From NCBI RefSeq assembly GCF_900090245.1, contig NZ_FMDN01000002.1, positions 62,001 through 126,000 on the forward strand: DNA of 64,000 nt, written 5' to 3'. Below, piece after piece: positions 27,629 to 37,408 of this stretch. This DNA is from Micromonospora halophytica. Lineage in GTDB: Bacteria; Actinomycetota; Actinomycetes; Mycobacteriales; Micromonosporaceae. Made by a program: the position numbers and the translations under genes. A model generated the notes under the pieces. That model had not been told where the DNA came from. It saw only the letters and a program-made list of their open reading frames with translations, and searched no databases. The first letter of the stretch is position 1, and every line of letters begins with the position of its first letter.

Positions 27629-27674
27629 GGCACGATCCGGAACACGGGGTGCGTTCGATCGGTTGGTCACCGAC

Positions 27675-28685
27675 GTGATCGACGTACCGTTGTCTGTTCT
27701 TGATCTTGCTCCGGTGGCCCGTGGGGCGACCGCCGGGGAGGCCCTACGGCACACCACGCAGCTGGCCCGGCGCACCGAGGAGCTGGGCTACCGCCGGTTC
27801 TGGGTGGCCGAGCACCACAACATGCCGGCGATCGCCAGCTCCGCCCCGGCGGTGCTGCTGGCGCACCTGGCGGCCCACACCTCGACCATCCGCCTCGGCT
27901 CCGGCGGGGTGATGCTGCCCAATCACGCGCCGCTGGTGGTGGCCGAGCAGTTCGGCACCCTGGAGGCGCTGCACCCGGGCCGGATCGACCTGGGCATCGG
28001 CCGGGCGCCCGGCACCGACCAGGTGACCGCGCTGGCGCTGCGCCGCACGATGGAGGGCCTGTCGGCGGAGGGTTTCCCGCGCGAGCTGGCCGACCTGATG
28101 AACTACTTCAGCGGCGCCGAGCCGGGCCCGATCACCGCCATGCCGGGGCTCGGCCAGTCCCCTGCGGTCTGGCTGCTCGGCTCCAGCGGGTTCAGCGCCC
28201 AGCTCGCCGGCCTGCTCGGGCTGCCGTTCTCGTTCGCGCACCACTTCAGCGCCCGCAACACCCTGCCCGCGTTGCAGCTCTACCGGCAGCACTTCCGGCC
28301 GTCGCGCTGGCTGGAGCGGCCGTACGCGATGGTGGCGGTCAACGTGGTCTGCGCCGACACCGACGAGCGGGCGCAGTGGCTGGCCGGGCCGAGTTCACTG
28401 TCGTTCCTCAAGCTGCGCACCGGGCGGCCGGAGCCACTGGCCACGCCCGAGGAGGCGGCGGCGTACCCGTACGACGAAGCCGAACGCGAGTTCGTCCGGC
28501 AGCGCCGGGAGGGTCAGGCGATGGGCTCACCGGAGACGGTCGGCCGGCAGCTCGGCGACCTGCTGGCGCGTACCGGCGCGGACGAGTTGATGCTCACCAC
28601 GATGGTGTACGACGTGGCCGACCGGATGCGCTCCTTCGAGCTGGTCGCCGAGAAGGTCGCCGGCGGGCTCACGCGGAATGCCTGA
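27675..28685 (+). CDS. LLM-class flavin-dependent oxidoreductase (luciferase-like)
   Basis: This protein of about 336 residues has an FMN barrel: [14 protein letters not shown] at the N-terminus, [59 protein letters not shown] and a C-terminal [21 protein letters not shown]. This is the MsnO8-like subgroup of bacterial luciferase relatives. Starts at the TTG 27663 or the GTG 27675 are both possible, and neither has a strong ribosome site. The substrate is unknown. It follows the Lrp gene by about 45 bp and may be co-transcribed. Confidence 0.88.
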   Translation: MIDVPLSVLDLAPVARGATAGEALRHTTQLARRTEELGYRRFWVAEHHNMPAIASSAPAVLLAHLAAHTSTIRLGSGGVMLPNHAPLVVAEQFGTLEALHPGRIDLGIGRAPGTDQVTALALRRTMEGLSAEGFPRELADLMNYFSGAEPGPITAMPGLGQSPAVWLLGSSGFSAQLAGLLGLPFSFAHHFSARNTLPALQLYRQHFRPSRWLERPYAMVAVNVVCADTDERAQWLAGPSSLSFLKLRTGRPEPLATPEEAAAYPYDEAEREFVRQRREGQAMGSPETVGRQLGDLLARTGADELMLTTMVYDVADRMRSFELVAEKVAGGLTRNA

Positions 28686-28797
28686 AACACGCTCTTCATA
28701 CCCACGTCACCCGACCGTCGCGCAGCTCCCCTAACGTGGTGGTCGGTGGTGGTACGGCACTCCCGGTCGGGACGGGTCGGGGGTGCTGCGGTGTGGT

Positions 28798-28844
28798 GCA
28801 CCGGGTCGCCAGCTGTGCGGATTCCGCGGCTGGCGACCCGGTGC
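28798..28844. terminator. 16-bp perfect hairpin between convergent genes
   Basis: GCACCGGGTCGCCAGC (28798-28813) and its exact complement (28829-28844) flank a 15-base loop. It sits between the luciferase-like gene and the PL11 lyase gene, which converge. Confidence 0.75.
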
Positions 28845-28932
28845 CTGCTTTCCGATCCGGTCCGGGTCAGCGCCGCCCCGGGCCGGGGACAGCGCCGTCA
28901 CGACGACCCGACTCGGCCCCGGATCAGACGCG

Positions 28933-31191
28933 TCAGCGCAGGTAGATGTTCGGCGTCGGCACCGCGCCCATCTGCTCGCCGATGAAGAAGCCCGGGTGCG
29001 GTGGCTGGTTGTAGGCGGTGTTCTGCCAGGCGATCGCCGTGCGGTACTGCGGGTCGTGCATCAGCGTGTGGATCCGCAGGGTGGTCGGCGTGGGGGTGCT
29101 GTAGATCCGCAGTGCGCGACTGTCGCTGGTGCGCCAGACGACCTCCTCGCGCCAGTCGCCCAGGATGTCGCCGGAGAGCGCCGGGGTGCTCTTGGTGCCG
29201 TTGTTGGACGCCACCGAACTGCCGGTGAGCAGCCGGGTCTCCCCGCCGGTGCCGTACTTGTCGATCCTCGTGCCGTCGAGCAGCTCGCGGACCGGGTCAC
29301 CGTCCCACCAGGCGAGGAAGTTCATGCTGGACGGCTTACGGCCGACGTTCTGCCCCCGGGTGTTGAGCAGTCCGTCCACCCTGGCGGACCAGGACTCGGC
29401 GCCGGGGCTGCCCGCCCAGATGTCAGCCGAGACGCCCCGCCCGTTGTCGCCGGAGGCGGGGGTGGACCACAGGATCTGGCCGGTGCGGGCGTCGGCGAAC
29501 CACGAGCTGGGCTTGCTGGAGTCCTCGCTGACCTTGAAGTACTCCAGGCCGGCGCGGGACGGGTCGAGGTCGCCGACGTGCCCGGCGTCGCCGTGGCCGT
29601 ACCCGGTGGACCAGAGCAGCCGGCCGTTGTCGTCGATGGTGGCGGCGCCGTAGACGATCTCCTGCCGGCCGTCGGCGTCGACGTCGGCGACGGAGAGGCT
29701 GTGGTTGCCCTGCCCGGCGGCGGCGGAGTTGCCGGAGGTGTTCGAGTCGAACGTCCACCGCCTGGTCAGGGTGCCGTTGCGGAAGTCCCAGGCGGCGATG
29801 ACCGCGCGGGTGTAGTAGCCCCGAGCCATGATCAGCGAGGGGCGCTGGCCGTCGAGGTACGCGGTGCCGGCGAGGAAGCGGTCGACCCGGTTGCCGTACG
29901 AGTCACCCCAGGACGAGACGGTGCCACGCGGCGGGTCGTAGGTGACGGTGGACACCGCGGCGCCGGTGCGGCCGTCGAACATGGTCAGGAACTCCGGGCC
30001 GGCGAGCACGTAGCCGCTGGAGTTGCGGTGGTCGGCCGACGAGGAGCCGATCACCTGACCGGTGCCCGAGCGGGTGCCGTCGGCGGTCTTCATCGCCACC
30101 TCGGCGTCGCCGTCGCCGTCGTAGTCGTACACCTGGAACTGGGTGTAGTGCGCGCCGGCGCGGATGTTGCGGCCCAGGTCGATGCGCCACAGCCGGGTCC
30201 CGGCCAGGGTGTACGCGTCGACGTACACGTTGCCGGTGTACCCGCTCTGCGAGTTGTCCTTGGCGTTGGACGGGTCCCACTTGAGCACGAACTCGTAGTC
30301 GCCGTCACCGTCGAGGTCGCCGACGCTGGCGTCGTTCGCCGCGTAGCTGTACGCCTCGCCGCTCGGCGTGGTGCCACCCGGCGGCACCTGCAACGGCACG
30401 TCCAGGTAGCCGCTGCCGAACTGCGACGCCGGCGCGGACGCCGCCTGCTCGACGCCGTTCACCACCGCCCGCACCGTGTACGACGACCCGGCCGGTGCCC
30501 CGGCGTCGAGATGGTTGGTGGCGCCGGTGATCGGGCTGCCGTTGACCTTCGTGGAGCCCCGGTAGAGGTTGAACGCGACCCCGGCGGTCTCGGTGCCCAG
30601 CAGCCGCCAGGACACCAGGTTGCCGCTGCCGGAACGGACGCTGACCAGGCCCCGGTCCAGGTCCTCCATCTGCTTGGCGCCGGCCGGCGGGGTGGTGGGC
30701 GGCGGCGTCGTCGGTGGCGGGGTGGTGGTGGGCGGCGGGGTGGTCGTCGGCGGCGCGGTCGTCGGGGTGGTGGCGCCGGTGCAGGTGGTGCCGTTGAGCG
30801 CGAAGCTGGTCGGTGCGGGGTTGCTGGAGTTGTTCCACGAGCCGTTGAAGCCGAAGTTGGCGGTGCCGTTGGTGCCGATCGCGGCGTTGTAGCCGGCGTC
30901 GCGGGCGGTGACCTGGGCGCCGGACTGGGTGACGGTGGCGTTCCACGCCTGGGTGACCTGCTGGCCGGCGGCGTAGGACCAGGTGAGCGTCCAGCCGTTG
31001 ACCGGGTCGCCGAGGTTGGTGACGGTGACGTCGGCGCCGAAGCCGCCGCCCCACTGGTTGGTGATCCGGTAGTCGACCCGGCAGCCGGCTGCGGCCGCCG
31101 AGGCGGTCACGGCGGTCAGGGCGCCGGCGACGATGGTGGTGGCCGTGGCCGCGGCGAGCAGCGCGGCACGGCGGGACGGGATGGGACGCAC
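28933..31191 (-). CDS. Secreted CBM2-PL11 rhamnogalacturonan lyase
   Basis: The GTG at 31191 is preceded by GGAGG at seven bases; the ATG two codons earlier lies against the ribosome site. The 752-residue product starts with a signal peptide containing SRRAALL, possibly Tat-type, with cleavage near ASAAAAG. Residues ~37-141 are a cellulose-binding CBM2 ([15 protein letters not shown], disulfide cysteines at both ends). A Pro/Thr linker of ~35 residues follows, then a PL11 catalytic domain (from ~175) with [10 protein letters not shown], Ca-binding-like [20 protein letters not shown] and [18 protein letters not shown] repeats. PL11 enzymes cleave the rhamnogalacturonan I backbone of pectin by beta-elimination, implying plant-cell-wall degradation outside the cell. 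Confidence 0.94.
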   Translation of the reverse strand: MRPIPSRRAALLAAATATTIVAGALTAVTASAAAAGCRVDYRITNQWGGGFGADVTVTNLGDPVNGWTLTWSYAAGQQVTQAWNATVTQSGAQVTARDAGYNAAIGTNGTANFGFNGSWNNSSNPAPTSFALNGTTCTGATTPTTAPPTTTPPPTTTPPPTTPPPTTPPAGAKQMEDLDRGLVSVRSGSGNLVSWRLLGTETAGVAFNLYRGSTKVNGSPITGATNHLDAGAPAGSSYTVRAVVNGVEQAASAPASQFGSGYLDVPLQVPPGGTTPSGEAYSYAANDASVGDLDGDGDYEFVLKWDPSNAKDNSQSGYTGNVYVDAYTLAGTRLWRIDLGRNIRAGAHYTQFQVYDYDGDGDAEVAMKTADGTRSGTGQVIGSSSADHRNSSGYVLAGPEFLTMFDGRTGAAVSTVTYDPPRGTVSSWGDSYGNRVDRFLAGTAYLDGQRPSLIMARGYYTRAVIAAWDFRNGTLTRRWTFDSNTSGNSAAAGQGNHSLSVADVDADGRQEIVYGAATIDDNGRLLWSTGYGHGDAGHVGDLDPSRAGLEYFKVSEDSSKPSSWFADARTGQILWSTPASGDNGRGVSADIWAGSPGAESWSARVDGLLNTRGQNVGRKPSSMNFLAWWDGDPVRELLDGTRIDKYGTGGETRLLTGSSVASNNGTKSTPALSGDILGDWREEVVWRTSDSRALRIYSTPTPTTLRIHTLMHDPQYRTAIAWQNTAYNQPPHPGFFIGEQMGAVPTPNIYLR

Positions 31192-31416
31192 GGGCATTCC
31201 TCCGCAGGAGGGGCGCGCGGCGTCGACCGCACCGGCCTGCCCTGGGCCGGCGGGGAAGGGTACGCCGCGCTGACGGCGACGGGTGGACGCTCATCTCGAC
31301 GTCCGCAGTTCGGCTCCGCGCACGTCGATGCTAGGACAACGCTTTCCCGCCGCACAACCACCCTGCCCCTTGATCCTCGGCGGCGGACCTGATCGACTCT
31401 TCGGATGGATGGGCAC

Positions 31417-32838
31417 ATGGACCCGGAAGAGTTCCGCCGCGCCGGGTACGCCGTGGTGGACTGGATCGCCGACTACTGGACCACGCTCGGCGAGCGGCCG
31501 GTCACCTCGCAGGACCCGCCCGGGACGGTCGCCGCCGCGCTTCCGACGGCCCCGCCCACCTACGGCGAGCCGGTCGATGCCGTCCTGGCCGACCTGGACT
31601 CGCTGATCGCGCCCCGGCTCACCCACTGGCAGCACCCCGGATGGTTCGGGTACTTCCCGGCCAACACCAGCGGCCCGAGCGTCCTCGGTGACCTGGTCAG
31701 CTCCGGGCTGGGCGTGCAGGGGATGCTCTGGGCCACCGGGCCGGCCTGCACCGAACTGGAGACGGTGATGCTGGACTGGCTGGCCGGGCTGCTGGACCTG
31801 CCGGAGAAGTTCCGCTCCACCGGGCGCGGCGGCGGGGTGATCCAGGACTCCGCGTCGTCGGCGACCCTGGTCGCCACCCTGGTCGCGCTGCACCGGGCCG
31901 GCGGGGGCCGGTGGCGGCAGGCCGGCGTGGACCGCCGCTACCGTGCGTACACCTCCACGCAGGGGCACTCCTCGATCGACAAGGCGGCCCGGATCGCCGG
32001 ACTGGGCTCCGACGGCGTCCGGCCGGTCGAGGTGGACCCGGCGACCCAGGCGATGCGGCCCGAGGCGCTGCGCGCGGCGATCGAGGCGGACCGGGCCGCC
32101 GGCGTCGTGCCGGCCATCGTGGTCGCCACCATCGGGACGACCTCCACCACCGCCATCGACCCGCTGCCGGAGATCGGCGCGATCTGCGCCGAGTACGGCG
32201 TCTGGCTGCACGTCGACGCGGCGTACGCGGGCGCCGCAGCGGTCTGCCCGGAGCTGCGCTGGACGCACGCCGGCCTGGCGCACGCCGACTCGTACTGCTT
32301 CGACCCGCACAAGTGGCTGCTCACCGGCTTCGACTGTGACGCGTTCTGGGTGGCCGACTCGGGCGAGCTGATCGAGGCGCTGACGGTGCTGCCCGAGTAC
32401 CTGCGCAACGCCGCGACCGAGTCCGGCGCGGTGATCGACTACCGGGACTGGCAGGTGCCGCTGGGCCGCCGGTTCCGTGCCCTCAAGCTCTGGTTCGTGC
32501 TGCGCTGGTACGGCGTCGAGGGGCTGCGCGCGCACATCCGCTCCGGCGTGGCCCTCGCCGACCGGTTCGCCGACCGGGTGGCCGCGGACGCGCGCTTCGA
32601 ACTGGTCGCGCCGCACCCGTTCTCGCTGGTCTGCTTCCGACTGCGGGCCGGGGACGAGGCGAGCGCCGAACTGCTCGCCCGGGTCAACGCCACCGGGCGG
32701 GTGCACCTGACGCACACCCGGGTGGAGGGCCGGTACACGCTGCGCCTCGCGATCGGCTCACCGCAGACCCGGCAGGAACACACCGACGAGGCGTGGGACC
32801 TGCTGGCGTCGGCCGCGACGGAGATCCTCGCCTGCTGA
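31417..32838 (+). CDS. PLP-dependent aromatic-L-amino-acid decarboxylase family enzyme
   Basis: This 473-residue group II decarboxylase has Schiff-base lysine K299 in DPHKW, the PLP aspartate D267 in HVDAAYAG and the ring-stacking H184 in STQGHSSIDKA. MDPEEFRRAGYAVVDWIADY is the standard N-terminus, so I favour the ATG at 31417 over the ATG at 31405. Family members decarboxylate Trp, Phe, Tyr, DOPA or 5-HTP. The specificity loop cannot be read reliably, so the product (tryptamine, phenylethylamine or tyramine) is open. It is monocistronic, with a palindromic repeat right after it. Confidence 0.92.
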   Translation: MDPEEFRRAGYAVVDWIADYWTTLGERPVTSQDPPGTVAAALPTAPPTYGEPVDAVLADLDSLIAPRLTHWQHPGWFGYFPANTSGPSVLGDLVSSGLGVQGMLWATGPACTELETVMLDWLAGLLDLPEKFRSTGRGGGVIQDSASSATLVATLVALHRAGGGRWRQAGVDRRYRAYTSTQGHSSIDKAARIAGLGSDGVRPVEVDPATQAMRPEALRAAIEADRAAGVVPAIVVATIGTTSTTAIDPLPEIGAICAEYGVWLHVDAAYAGAAAVCPELRWTHAGLAHADSYCFDPHKWLLTGFDCDAFWVADSGELIEALTVLPEYLRNAATESGAVIDYRDWQVPLGRRFRALKLWFVLRWYGVEGLRAHIRSGVALADRFADRVAADARFELVAPHPFSLVCFRLRAGDEASAELLARVNATGRVHLTHTRVEGRYTLRLAIGSPQTRQEHTDEAWDLLASAATEILAC

Positions 32839-32907
32839 GCCGCCCGCCGCGGGCCGGGCCGCCCGCCGCCCCGCCTGCCGCGGGCCGGGGCATGCTGGGC
32901 ATGCATG

Positions 32908-32984
32908 AAGATCGCGCTCGGTCCGGGACGTGGTGGCATCGACCGCCGACCGAGACCACTGCATCCCGGATCGAGCGCGATCTT
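32908..32984. repeat. Dispersed palindromic repeat, family A, copy 1
   Basis: This is an inverted repeat with arms beginning AAGATCGCGCTCGGTCCGGG and ending TCCCGGATCGAGCGCGATCT, followed inward by a second GTGGT/ACCAC pairing. Near-identical elements occur at 45842 and 56245. It sits between the convergent decarboxylase and TSUP genes and can act as a terminator. Confidence 0.85.
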
Positions 32985-33031
32985 GCCGTAGCCGGTCGCC
33001 GCGGGCCCGTCCCCGGCGTACCCGGACAGGG

Positions 33032-34102
33032 TCAACGCTCGACGGCGGCCAACCGGGCCTCGACATCGACCGGTGCGTGCGCCGTGCCGGCGGCCCCGGC
33101 CTGGCCGCAAGCGTCCGCCGGGACCGCAACGCCCGCCGGATCCGCCGCCGGCACGCCCGAGCCACCCGGCACCGCCCCGTCCCCCCGGACGGAAGTTCCG
33201 GCCGGGGCGGGGGTGGCTGTGGCGAGGGCGGCGGTGACCCGGGCGTGGCGGGTGCGCCGCAGCGCCCGCACCGACAGCGCCAGGGCGACCACCCAGCCGA
33301 CGACGAGCAGCGCGTAGACCACCGGGGTCAGCGACCCACCGGCGTCGCCGGCGCGCAGCAGGGTGCGGGCGTTGGTCAGCACGATCACGCCGCCGATGGT
33401 GGCGCCGAGCAGCTGCGCGGGGACGATCCGGACCAGCCAGGCGGCGATCGGCGCGGCGATCAGGCCGCCGACCAGCAGCGCGGCGACGGTGGGCAGCAGG
33501 AAGCCCTCACTGCCCAGGCCGATCAGGAAGCCGACGCTGGCCGCGCCGGCCACCATGAACTCGGCGGTGTCGACCGAGCCGATCACCTTGCGCGGTTCGA
33601 GGCGGCTGGAGACCAGCAGCGCGGGTGTGGCCACCGGCCCCCAGCCTCCGCCGCCGGTGGCGTCGACGAAGCCGGCGACCAGGCCGAGCGGGCCGAGGAA
33701 CCGGCCGCGCAGCCGCCCGGCGGCCGAGCGGGGGCGCAGCGGCCGGGAGAAGCGGACCAGCAGGTACGCGCCGAGGCTGAACAGGATGGCGGCCATCCAG
33801 GGTGCGGCGGACTCGGTGGAGAGGGCGCTGAGGAAGGTGGCTCCGGCGAAGGCCCCCAGCGCGCCCGGGACGGCGATCCGGGCCACCACCCGCCAGTCGA
33901 CGTTGCCGAAGCGCCAGTGGGCCACGCCTGCGGCGAGGGTGGTGCCGATCTCGGCCAGGTGCACCGAGGCGGAGGCGGCGGCCGGGGCGACCCCGGCGAA
34001 GAGCAGCAGGGTCGACGAGGTCAACCCGTACGCCATGCCGAGCGCGCCGTCGACGAGCTGGGCGGCCAGCCCGACGAGGGCGAGGACCAGAAGCTTGCGC
34101 AC
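33032..34102 (-). CDS. TSUP (TauE/SafE) family sulfite/organosulfur exporter
   Basis: This 356-residue membrane protein is made of two homologous halves, each with TSUP signatures (GMAYGLTSSTLLLFAGVAPAAASASVHLAEIGTTL and GFVDATGGGGWGPVATPALLVSS...RKVIGSVDTAEFMVA), and about eight membrane segments. A Pro/Ala-rich cytoplasmic tail ends the protein. The GTG at 34102 has GGAGGGCGCCC in front. The family exports sulfite, sulfoacetate or thiosulfate, or imports sulfur compounds. An Rrf2 regulator lies directly upstream on the same strand, supporting sulfur-responsive control. Confidence 0.9.
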   Translation of the reverse strand: MRKLLVLALVGLAAQLVDGALGMAYGLTSSTLLLFAGVAPAAASASVHLAEIGTTLAAGVAHWRFGNVDWRVVARIAVPGALGAFAGATFLSALSTESAAPWMAAILFSLGAYLLVRFSRPLRPRSAAGRLRGRFLGPLGLVAGFVDATGGGGWGPVATPALLVSSRLEPRKVIGSVDTAEFMVAGAASVGFLIGLGSEGFLLPTVAALLVGGLIAAPIAAWLVRIVPAQLLGATIGGVIVLTNARTLLRAGDAGGSLTPVVYALLVVGWVVALALSVRALRRTRHARVTAALATATPAPAGTSVRGDGAVPGGSGVPAADPAGVAVPADACGQAGAAGTAHAPVDVEARLAAVER

Positions 34103-34130
34103 GGGCGCCCTCCGAACTTTTCGGCATCTC

Positions 34131-34158
34131 CTATCGACTTGGTAGACAATGCGGTAGG
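34131..34158 (-). promoter_or_regulatory. Candidate Rrf2 operator between the Rrf2 and TSUP genes
   Basis: The only AT-richer stretch of this gap reads CTATCGACTTGGTAG then ACAATGCGGTAGG, with a GTAG repeat and an imperfect dyad around GGTAGAC. Its position upstream of the TSUP start and next to an Rrf2 gene makes it a candidate operator or promoter. No consensus was searched. Confidence 0.3.
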
Positions 34159-34215
34159 ACGGCGGCGAGGGTCAAGTCCCGTGTCGGAGGATGAGACACC
34201 GGCCGACCGGCCGGG

Positions 34216-34686
34216 TCAGCTCCAGGCGCGCGGGTCGGCGGCCAGTTGGTTGATCCGCCCGGGCAACGTCCCGGCGGCCACGTCGGCGATGCTGACCTGC
34301 TCCAGGATCTCCCGCTCGCTGGCCCGCAGGGCGATCCAGACGTCCTGCAGGGCCCGGGCGGCACCGTGGTAGCCGAGTTCCTCGGGGCGCTGCCCGCGTA
34401 CGTGCGCCAGCGGCCCGTCGATGACCCGGATCACCTCGGCCAGCGAGATCTCCGCCCCCGGCCGGGCCAGCCAGTAGCCGCCCTCGGGGCCACGCTGGGC
34501 GTGCACGATGCCGCCCCGGCGCAACTGGAGCAGGATGCTCTCCAGGAACTTCGGCGGGATCTCCTGGGCGCGGGCGATCTGCTCGGCGGTGACCGGTCGG
34601 GTCCGCCCGACGTTCGCGCCGTCGGCCACCGAGGCGAGCTCGGCGACCGCACGGAGGGCGTAGTCGACCCGGGCGGAGAGACGCAT
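34216..34686 (-). CDS. Rrf2-family transcriptional regulator lacking cluster cysteines
   Basis: This 156-residue protein has the Rrf2 winged helix: MRLSARVDYALRAVAELA, ITAEQIA-like VTAEQIARAQEIPPKFLESILLQLRRGGIVHAQRGPEGGYWLARP, then an ISLAEVIRVIDGPLA dimerisation helix. There is no cysteine at all, so it cannot bind an Fe-S cluster like IscR, NsrR or RsrR. It therefore resembles CymR-type members that sense cysteine status through a partner. It precedes the TSUP exporter by about 110 bp on the same strand. Confidence 0.92.
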   Translation of the reverse strand: MRLSARVDYALRAVAELASVADGANVGRTRPVTAEQIARAQEIPPKFLESILLQLRRGGIVHAQRGPEGGYWLARPGAEISLAEVIRVIDGPLAHVRGQRPEELGYHGAARALQDVWIALRASEREILEQVSIADVAAGTLPGRINQLAADPRAWS

Positions 34687-34743
34687 GACCGCAAGGTTAG
34701 TCGGCTGGTCAGCCGCCCGGCCCGTCGCCCCTCACCCGTTCGA

Positions 34744-35628
34744 TCACTCGCCGACGCGGCGCAGCAGGCCCTCCTGCACGGCGCTGGCGATGTGCCGGCC
34801 GTCGGTGGTGAACATCCGGCCGGTGGCGAGCCCGCGCGCGCCGGAGGCCGACGGGCTCCAGCAGTCGTAGAGGAACCACTCGTCGGCCCGGAACGGCCGG
34901 TGGAACCAGAGCGCGTGGTCGAGGCTCGCGCCGACCACGCCGCCGGGGCCCCAGACCTCGCCGTGTACCGAGAGCACCGAGTCCAGCAGGGTCAGGTCGG
35001 AGGCGTACGTGAGGGCACAGGCGTGCAGCAGCGGATCGTCCGGCAGCTTGCCGTCGAGGCGCATCCAGACCCGCTGGTGCGGCTCGGCGGGGCGGTCGCC
35101 GGGGCGTACCCAGCCGGGCTCGCCGACGTAGCGGACGTCGATCGGGCGCGGGATCTGGCCCCAGACGCCCAGCCGCTCGGGGTAGCGGGCGAGCCGGTCG
35201 GACATGGTGGGGACCTCGTCCGGCATCGGCACGTCGGCGGGTGTCGGGGCGTGGTGGTCCAACCCTTCCTCCTGCCGCTGGAACGACGCCGACATGAAGA
35301 AGATCGGCTTGTCGTGCTGCAGCGCCACCGAGCGGCGTACCGAGAAGGACCGCCCGTCGCGGACGTTCTCCACCTGGTACTCGATCGGCTCGGTGGGGTC
35401 GCCGGGGCGGACGAAGTAGCCGTGCAACGAGTGGACGAACCGCTCGGGACCCACGGTGCGCCCGGCGGCGACCAGAGCCTGGCCGGCGACCTGACCGCCG
35501 TACACCCGCTGCGGACCGACCGGAGGGCTCATCCCCCGGAAGGTCATCTCGCCGGTGCTGTCGAGGTCGAGGACCTCCAGCAGCTGGTCGACCGCGGCCT
35601 GGCCGGTCGCCGCCGGGCGCTCACTCAC
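34744..35628 (-). CDS. tesB: Acyl-CoA thioesterase II
   Basis: This 294-residue double-hotdog thioesterase shows GQVAGQALVAAGRTV in the first hotdog, FVHSLHGYFVRPGDPTEPI, DGRSFSVRRSVALQ, and in the second half LHACALTYASDLTLLDSVL and SLDHALWFHRPFRADEWFLYDCWSPSASGARGL. The D-T/S-Q/E catalytic set characteristic of TesB appears in the second half (D in YASDLTLL). It hydrolyses acyl-CoAs. The start lies just before a family C repeat that separates it from pyruvate kinase. Confidence 0.93.
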   Translation of the reverse strand: MSERPAATGQAAVDQLLEVLDLDSTGEMTFRGMSPPVGPQRVYGGQVAGQALVAAGRTVGPERFVHSLHGYFVRPGDPTEPIEYQVENVRDGRSFSVRRSVALQHDKPIFFMSASFQRQEEGLDHHAPTPADVPMPDEVPTMSDRLARYPERLGVWGQIPRPIDVRYVGEPGWVRPGDRPAEPHQRVWMRLDGKLPDDPLLHACALTYASDLTLLDSVLSVHGEVWGPGGVVGASLDHALWFHRPFRADEWFLYDCWSPSASGARGLATGRMFTTDGRHIASAVQEGLLRRVGE

Positions 35629-35640
35629 TGTGATATCTCC

Positions 35641-35690
35641 GTTCGCGACTGCGGGGCTCGCAAACCCGGCTCACTCCTCACACTCACTGA
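35641..35690. repeat. Dispersed intergenic repeat, family C, copy 1
   Basis: The block begins GTTCGCGACTGCGGGGCTCG and ends with ACTCCTCACACTCACTGA. A related block occurs at 62228-62276. Both occupy gaps between tandem minus-strand genes, and the end of this one overlaps the 3' end of the pyruvate kinase gene. Confidence 0.6.
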
Positions 35691-37132
35691 AGCGCCCGGG
35701 CGGAGGCGGCGTCGACCAGCGAGCCGAGCTGGTGCACGCGCAAGGTGTTCGTGGAGCCGGGGGTGCCGGGCGGACTGCCCGCCACGATCACCACGTAGTC
35801 GCCGGGGTTGGCCCGGTTGAGGCCGAGCAGCGCCTGGTCGACCTGGCGGAACATGTCGTCGGTGTGCTCGACGAACGGCATCAGGAACGTCTCCACGCCC
35901 CAGCAGAGGGCGAGCTGGTTGCGCACCTCGGGCACCGGGGTGAAGGCCAGCAGCGGCAGGTCGCAGTGCAGTCGGGAGAGCCGCTTGACGGTGTCGCCGG
36001 TCTGCGAGAAGGCGACCAGCGCCTTGGCGCCGATGGCCCGGGCGATCGAGGAGGCGGCGACGGTGAGTGCGCCGCCGTGGGTACGCGGGTCGTGCTGGAG
36101 CCGGGGCACGCCGATCGAGCCGGCCTCGGTGGTGGTGACGATCTTGGCCATGGTGCTGACCGTCAGCACCGGGTACTTGCCGACGCTGGTCTCGCCGGAG
36201 AGCATCACCGCGTCCGCGCCGTCGAGCACCGCGTTGGCCACGTCGGAGGCCTCCGCACGGGTCGGGCGGGAGTTCTCGATCATGGAGTCGAGCATCTGGG
36301 TGGCCACGATGACCGGCTTGGCGTTCTCCCGGCACAGCTGCACGGCGCGCTTCTGCACCAGCGGCACCTGGTCCAGCGGAAGCTCCACGCCCAGGTCGCC
36401 CCGGGCGACCATCACGCCGTCGAAGGCGAGCACGATCGCCTCCAGGTGCTCCACCGCCTCCGGCTTCTCCACCTTGGCCAGCACCGGGCGGTGCACGCCC
36501 TCCTCGGCCATGATCGCGTGGACGAGCTTGATGTCCTCCGCCGAGCGGACGAAGGAGAGCGCGATCATGTCCACGCCGAGCCCGAGGGCGAAGCGCAGGT
36601 CGTCGGCGTCCTTCTCAGACAGTGCCGGGACGCTGACCGCCACGTTGGGCAGCGAGACGCCCTTGTTGTTGGAGACCGGCCCGCCCTCGGTGACCAGGCA
36701 CCGGATGTCGTTGCCGGTGACGTCGCTGACCTCGACGGCGACCCGGCCGTCGTCGATCAGCAGCCGGTCACCCGGCTTCACCTCCTGCGGCAGCTTGCGG
36801 TACGTGCAGGAGACCCGGTCCCTGGTGCCGAGAATGTCGTCACCGGTGATCACCACGGAGTCGCCGGTGCGCCACTCGTGCGGGCCGTCGGCGAACCGGC
36901 CGAGACGGATCTTCGGGCCCTGCAGGTCGGCCAGGACGGCGACGGGACGGCCGGCCGCGTCGGCCGCCTCACGCACCAGCCGGCACACCGCCTCGTGATC
37001 TTCGTGGCTGCCGTGGCTGAAATTGAGCCGTGCCACGTTCATGCCCGCCTCGACGAGCCCTCGGATCCGTTCCGGTGACGATGTGGCAGGGCCAAGAGTG
37101 CAGACGATCTTCGCGCGGCGTGTCACGCCCAT
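35684..37132 (-). CDS. pyk: Pyruvate kinase
   Basis: This 482-residue glycolytic enzyme converts PEP and ADP to pyruvate and ATP. The ATG at 37132 (MGVTRRAKIVCTLGPATSS) is preceded by GGAGGAGAG. Signatures include LNFSHGSHEDH, LQGPKIRLGRF, the catalytic region LVHAIMAEEGVHRPVLAKVEKPEAVEHLEAIV, MVARGDLGVELPLDQVPLVQK and TRAEASDVANAVLDGADAVMLSGETSVG. The C-terminal allosteric domain is complete. A GC-rich region of about 276 bp follows upstream, up to the YciI gene, with no visible gene. Confidence 0.97.
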   Translation of the reverse strand: MGVTRRAKIVCTLGPATSSPERIRGLVEAGMNVARLNFSHGSHEDHEAVCRLVREAADAAGRPVAVLADLQGPKIRLGRFADGPHEWRTGDSVVITGDDILGTRDRVSCTYRKLPQEVKPGDRLLIDDGRVAVEVSDVTGNDIRCLVTEGGPVSNNKGVSLPNVAVSVPALSEKDADDLRFALGLGVDMIALSFVRSAEDIKLVHAIMAEEGVHRPVLAKVEKPEAVEHLEAIVLAFDGVMVARGDLGVELPLDQVPLVQKRAVQLCRENAKPVIVATQMLDSMIENSRPTRAEASDVANAVLDGADAVMLSGETSVGKYPVLTVSTMAKIVTTTEAGSIGVPRLQHDPRTHGGALTVAASSIARAIGAKALVAFSQTGDTVKRLSRLHCDLPLLAFTPVPEVRNQLALCWGVETFLMPFVEHTDDMFRQVDQALLGLNRANPGDYVVIVAGSPPGTPGSTNTLRVHQLGSLVDAASARALQ

Positions 37133-37408
37133 CAGGCTAGTCTCTCCTCCGGATCGACCGACGGGCCGACCCCTTGCGGACTGCGGAACAATTGCCCCAC
37201 GACGCGCGACCGGGGCGCGGGGGCCGGCGGGACGCGGGGCCGCACCGGGGGGCGTCGGGAGTGGCGGGCATCGACGACCGCGCGCCGGGAATCGTACCGC
37301 CCGGGCGCATCCGCCGCCGGAGGTGCTCCCGGCGTCCACCGGGCCGCGCCCGCCGCGCGCCGCCGGTCACCGCCGGCAGCGTGGGTACGGCGCCACCGTC
37401 GCCTCGGC

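Noticed and set aside
30680..30775. Tandem repeat in the lyase gene
   Set aside because: It encodes the Pro/Thr linker between CBM2 and the catalytic domain, so the repetition reflects linker composition.
37133..37408. Open frames between pyruvate kinase and the YciI gene
   Set aside because: They are Arg/Pro-rich with no start or ribosome site, and the stretch looks like a GC-rich leader.
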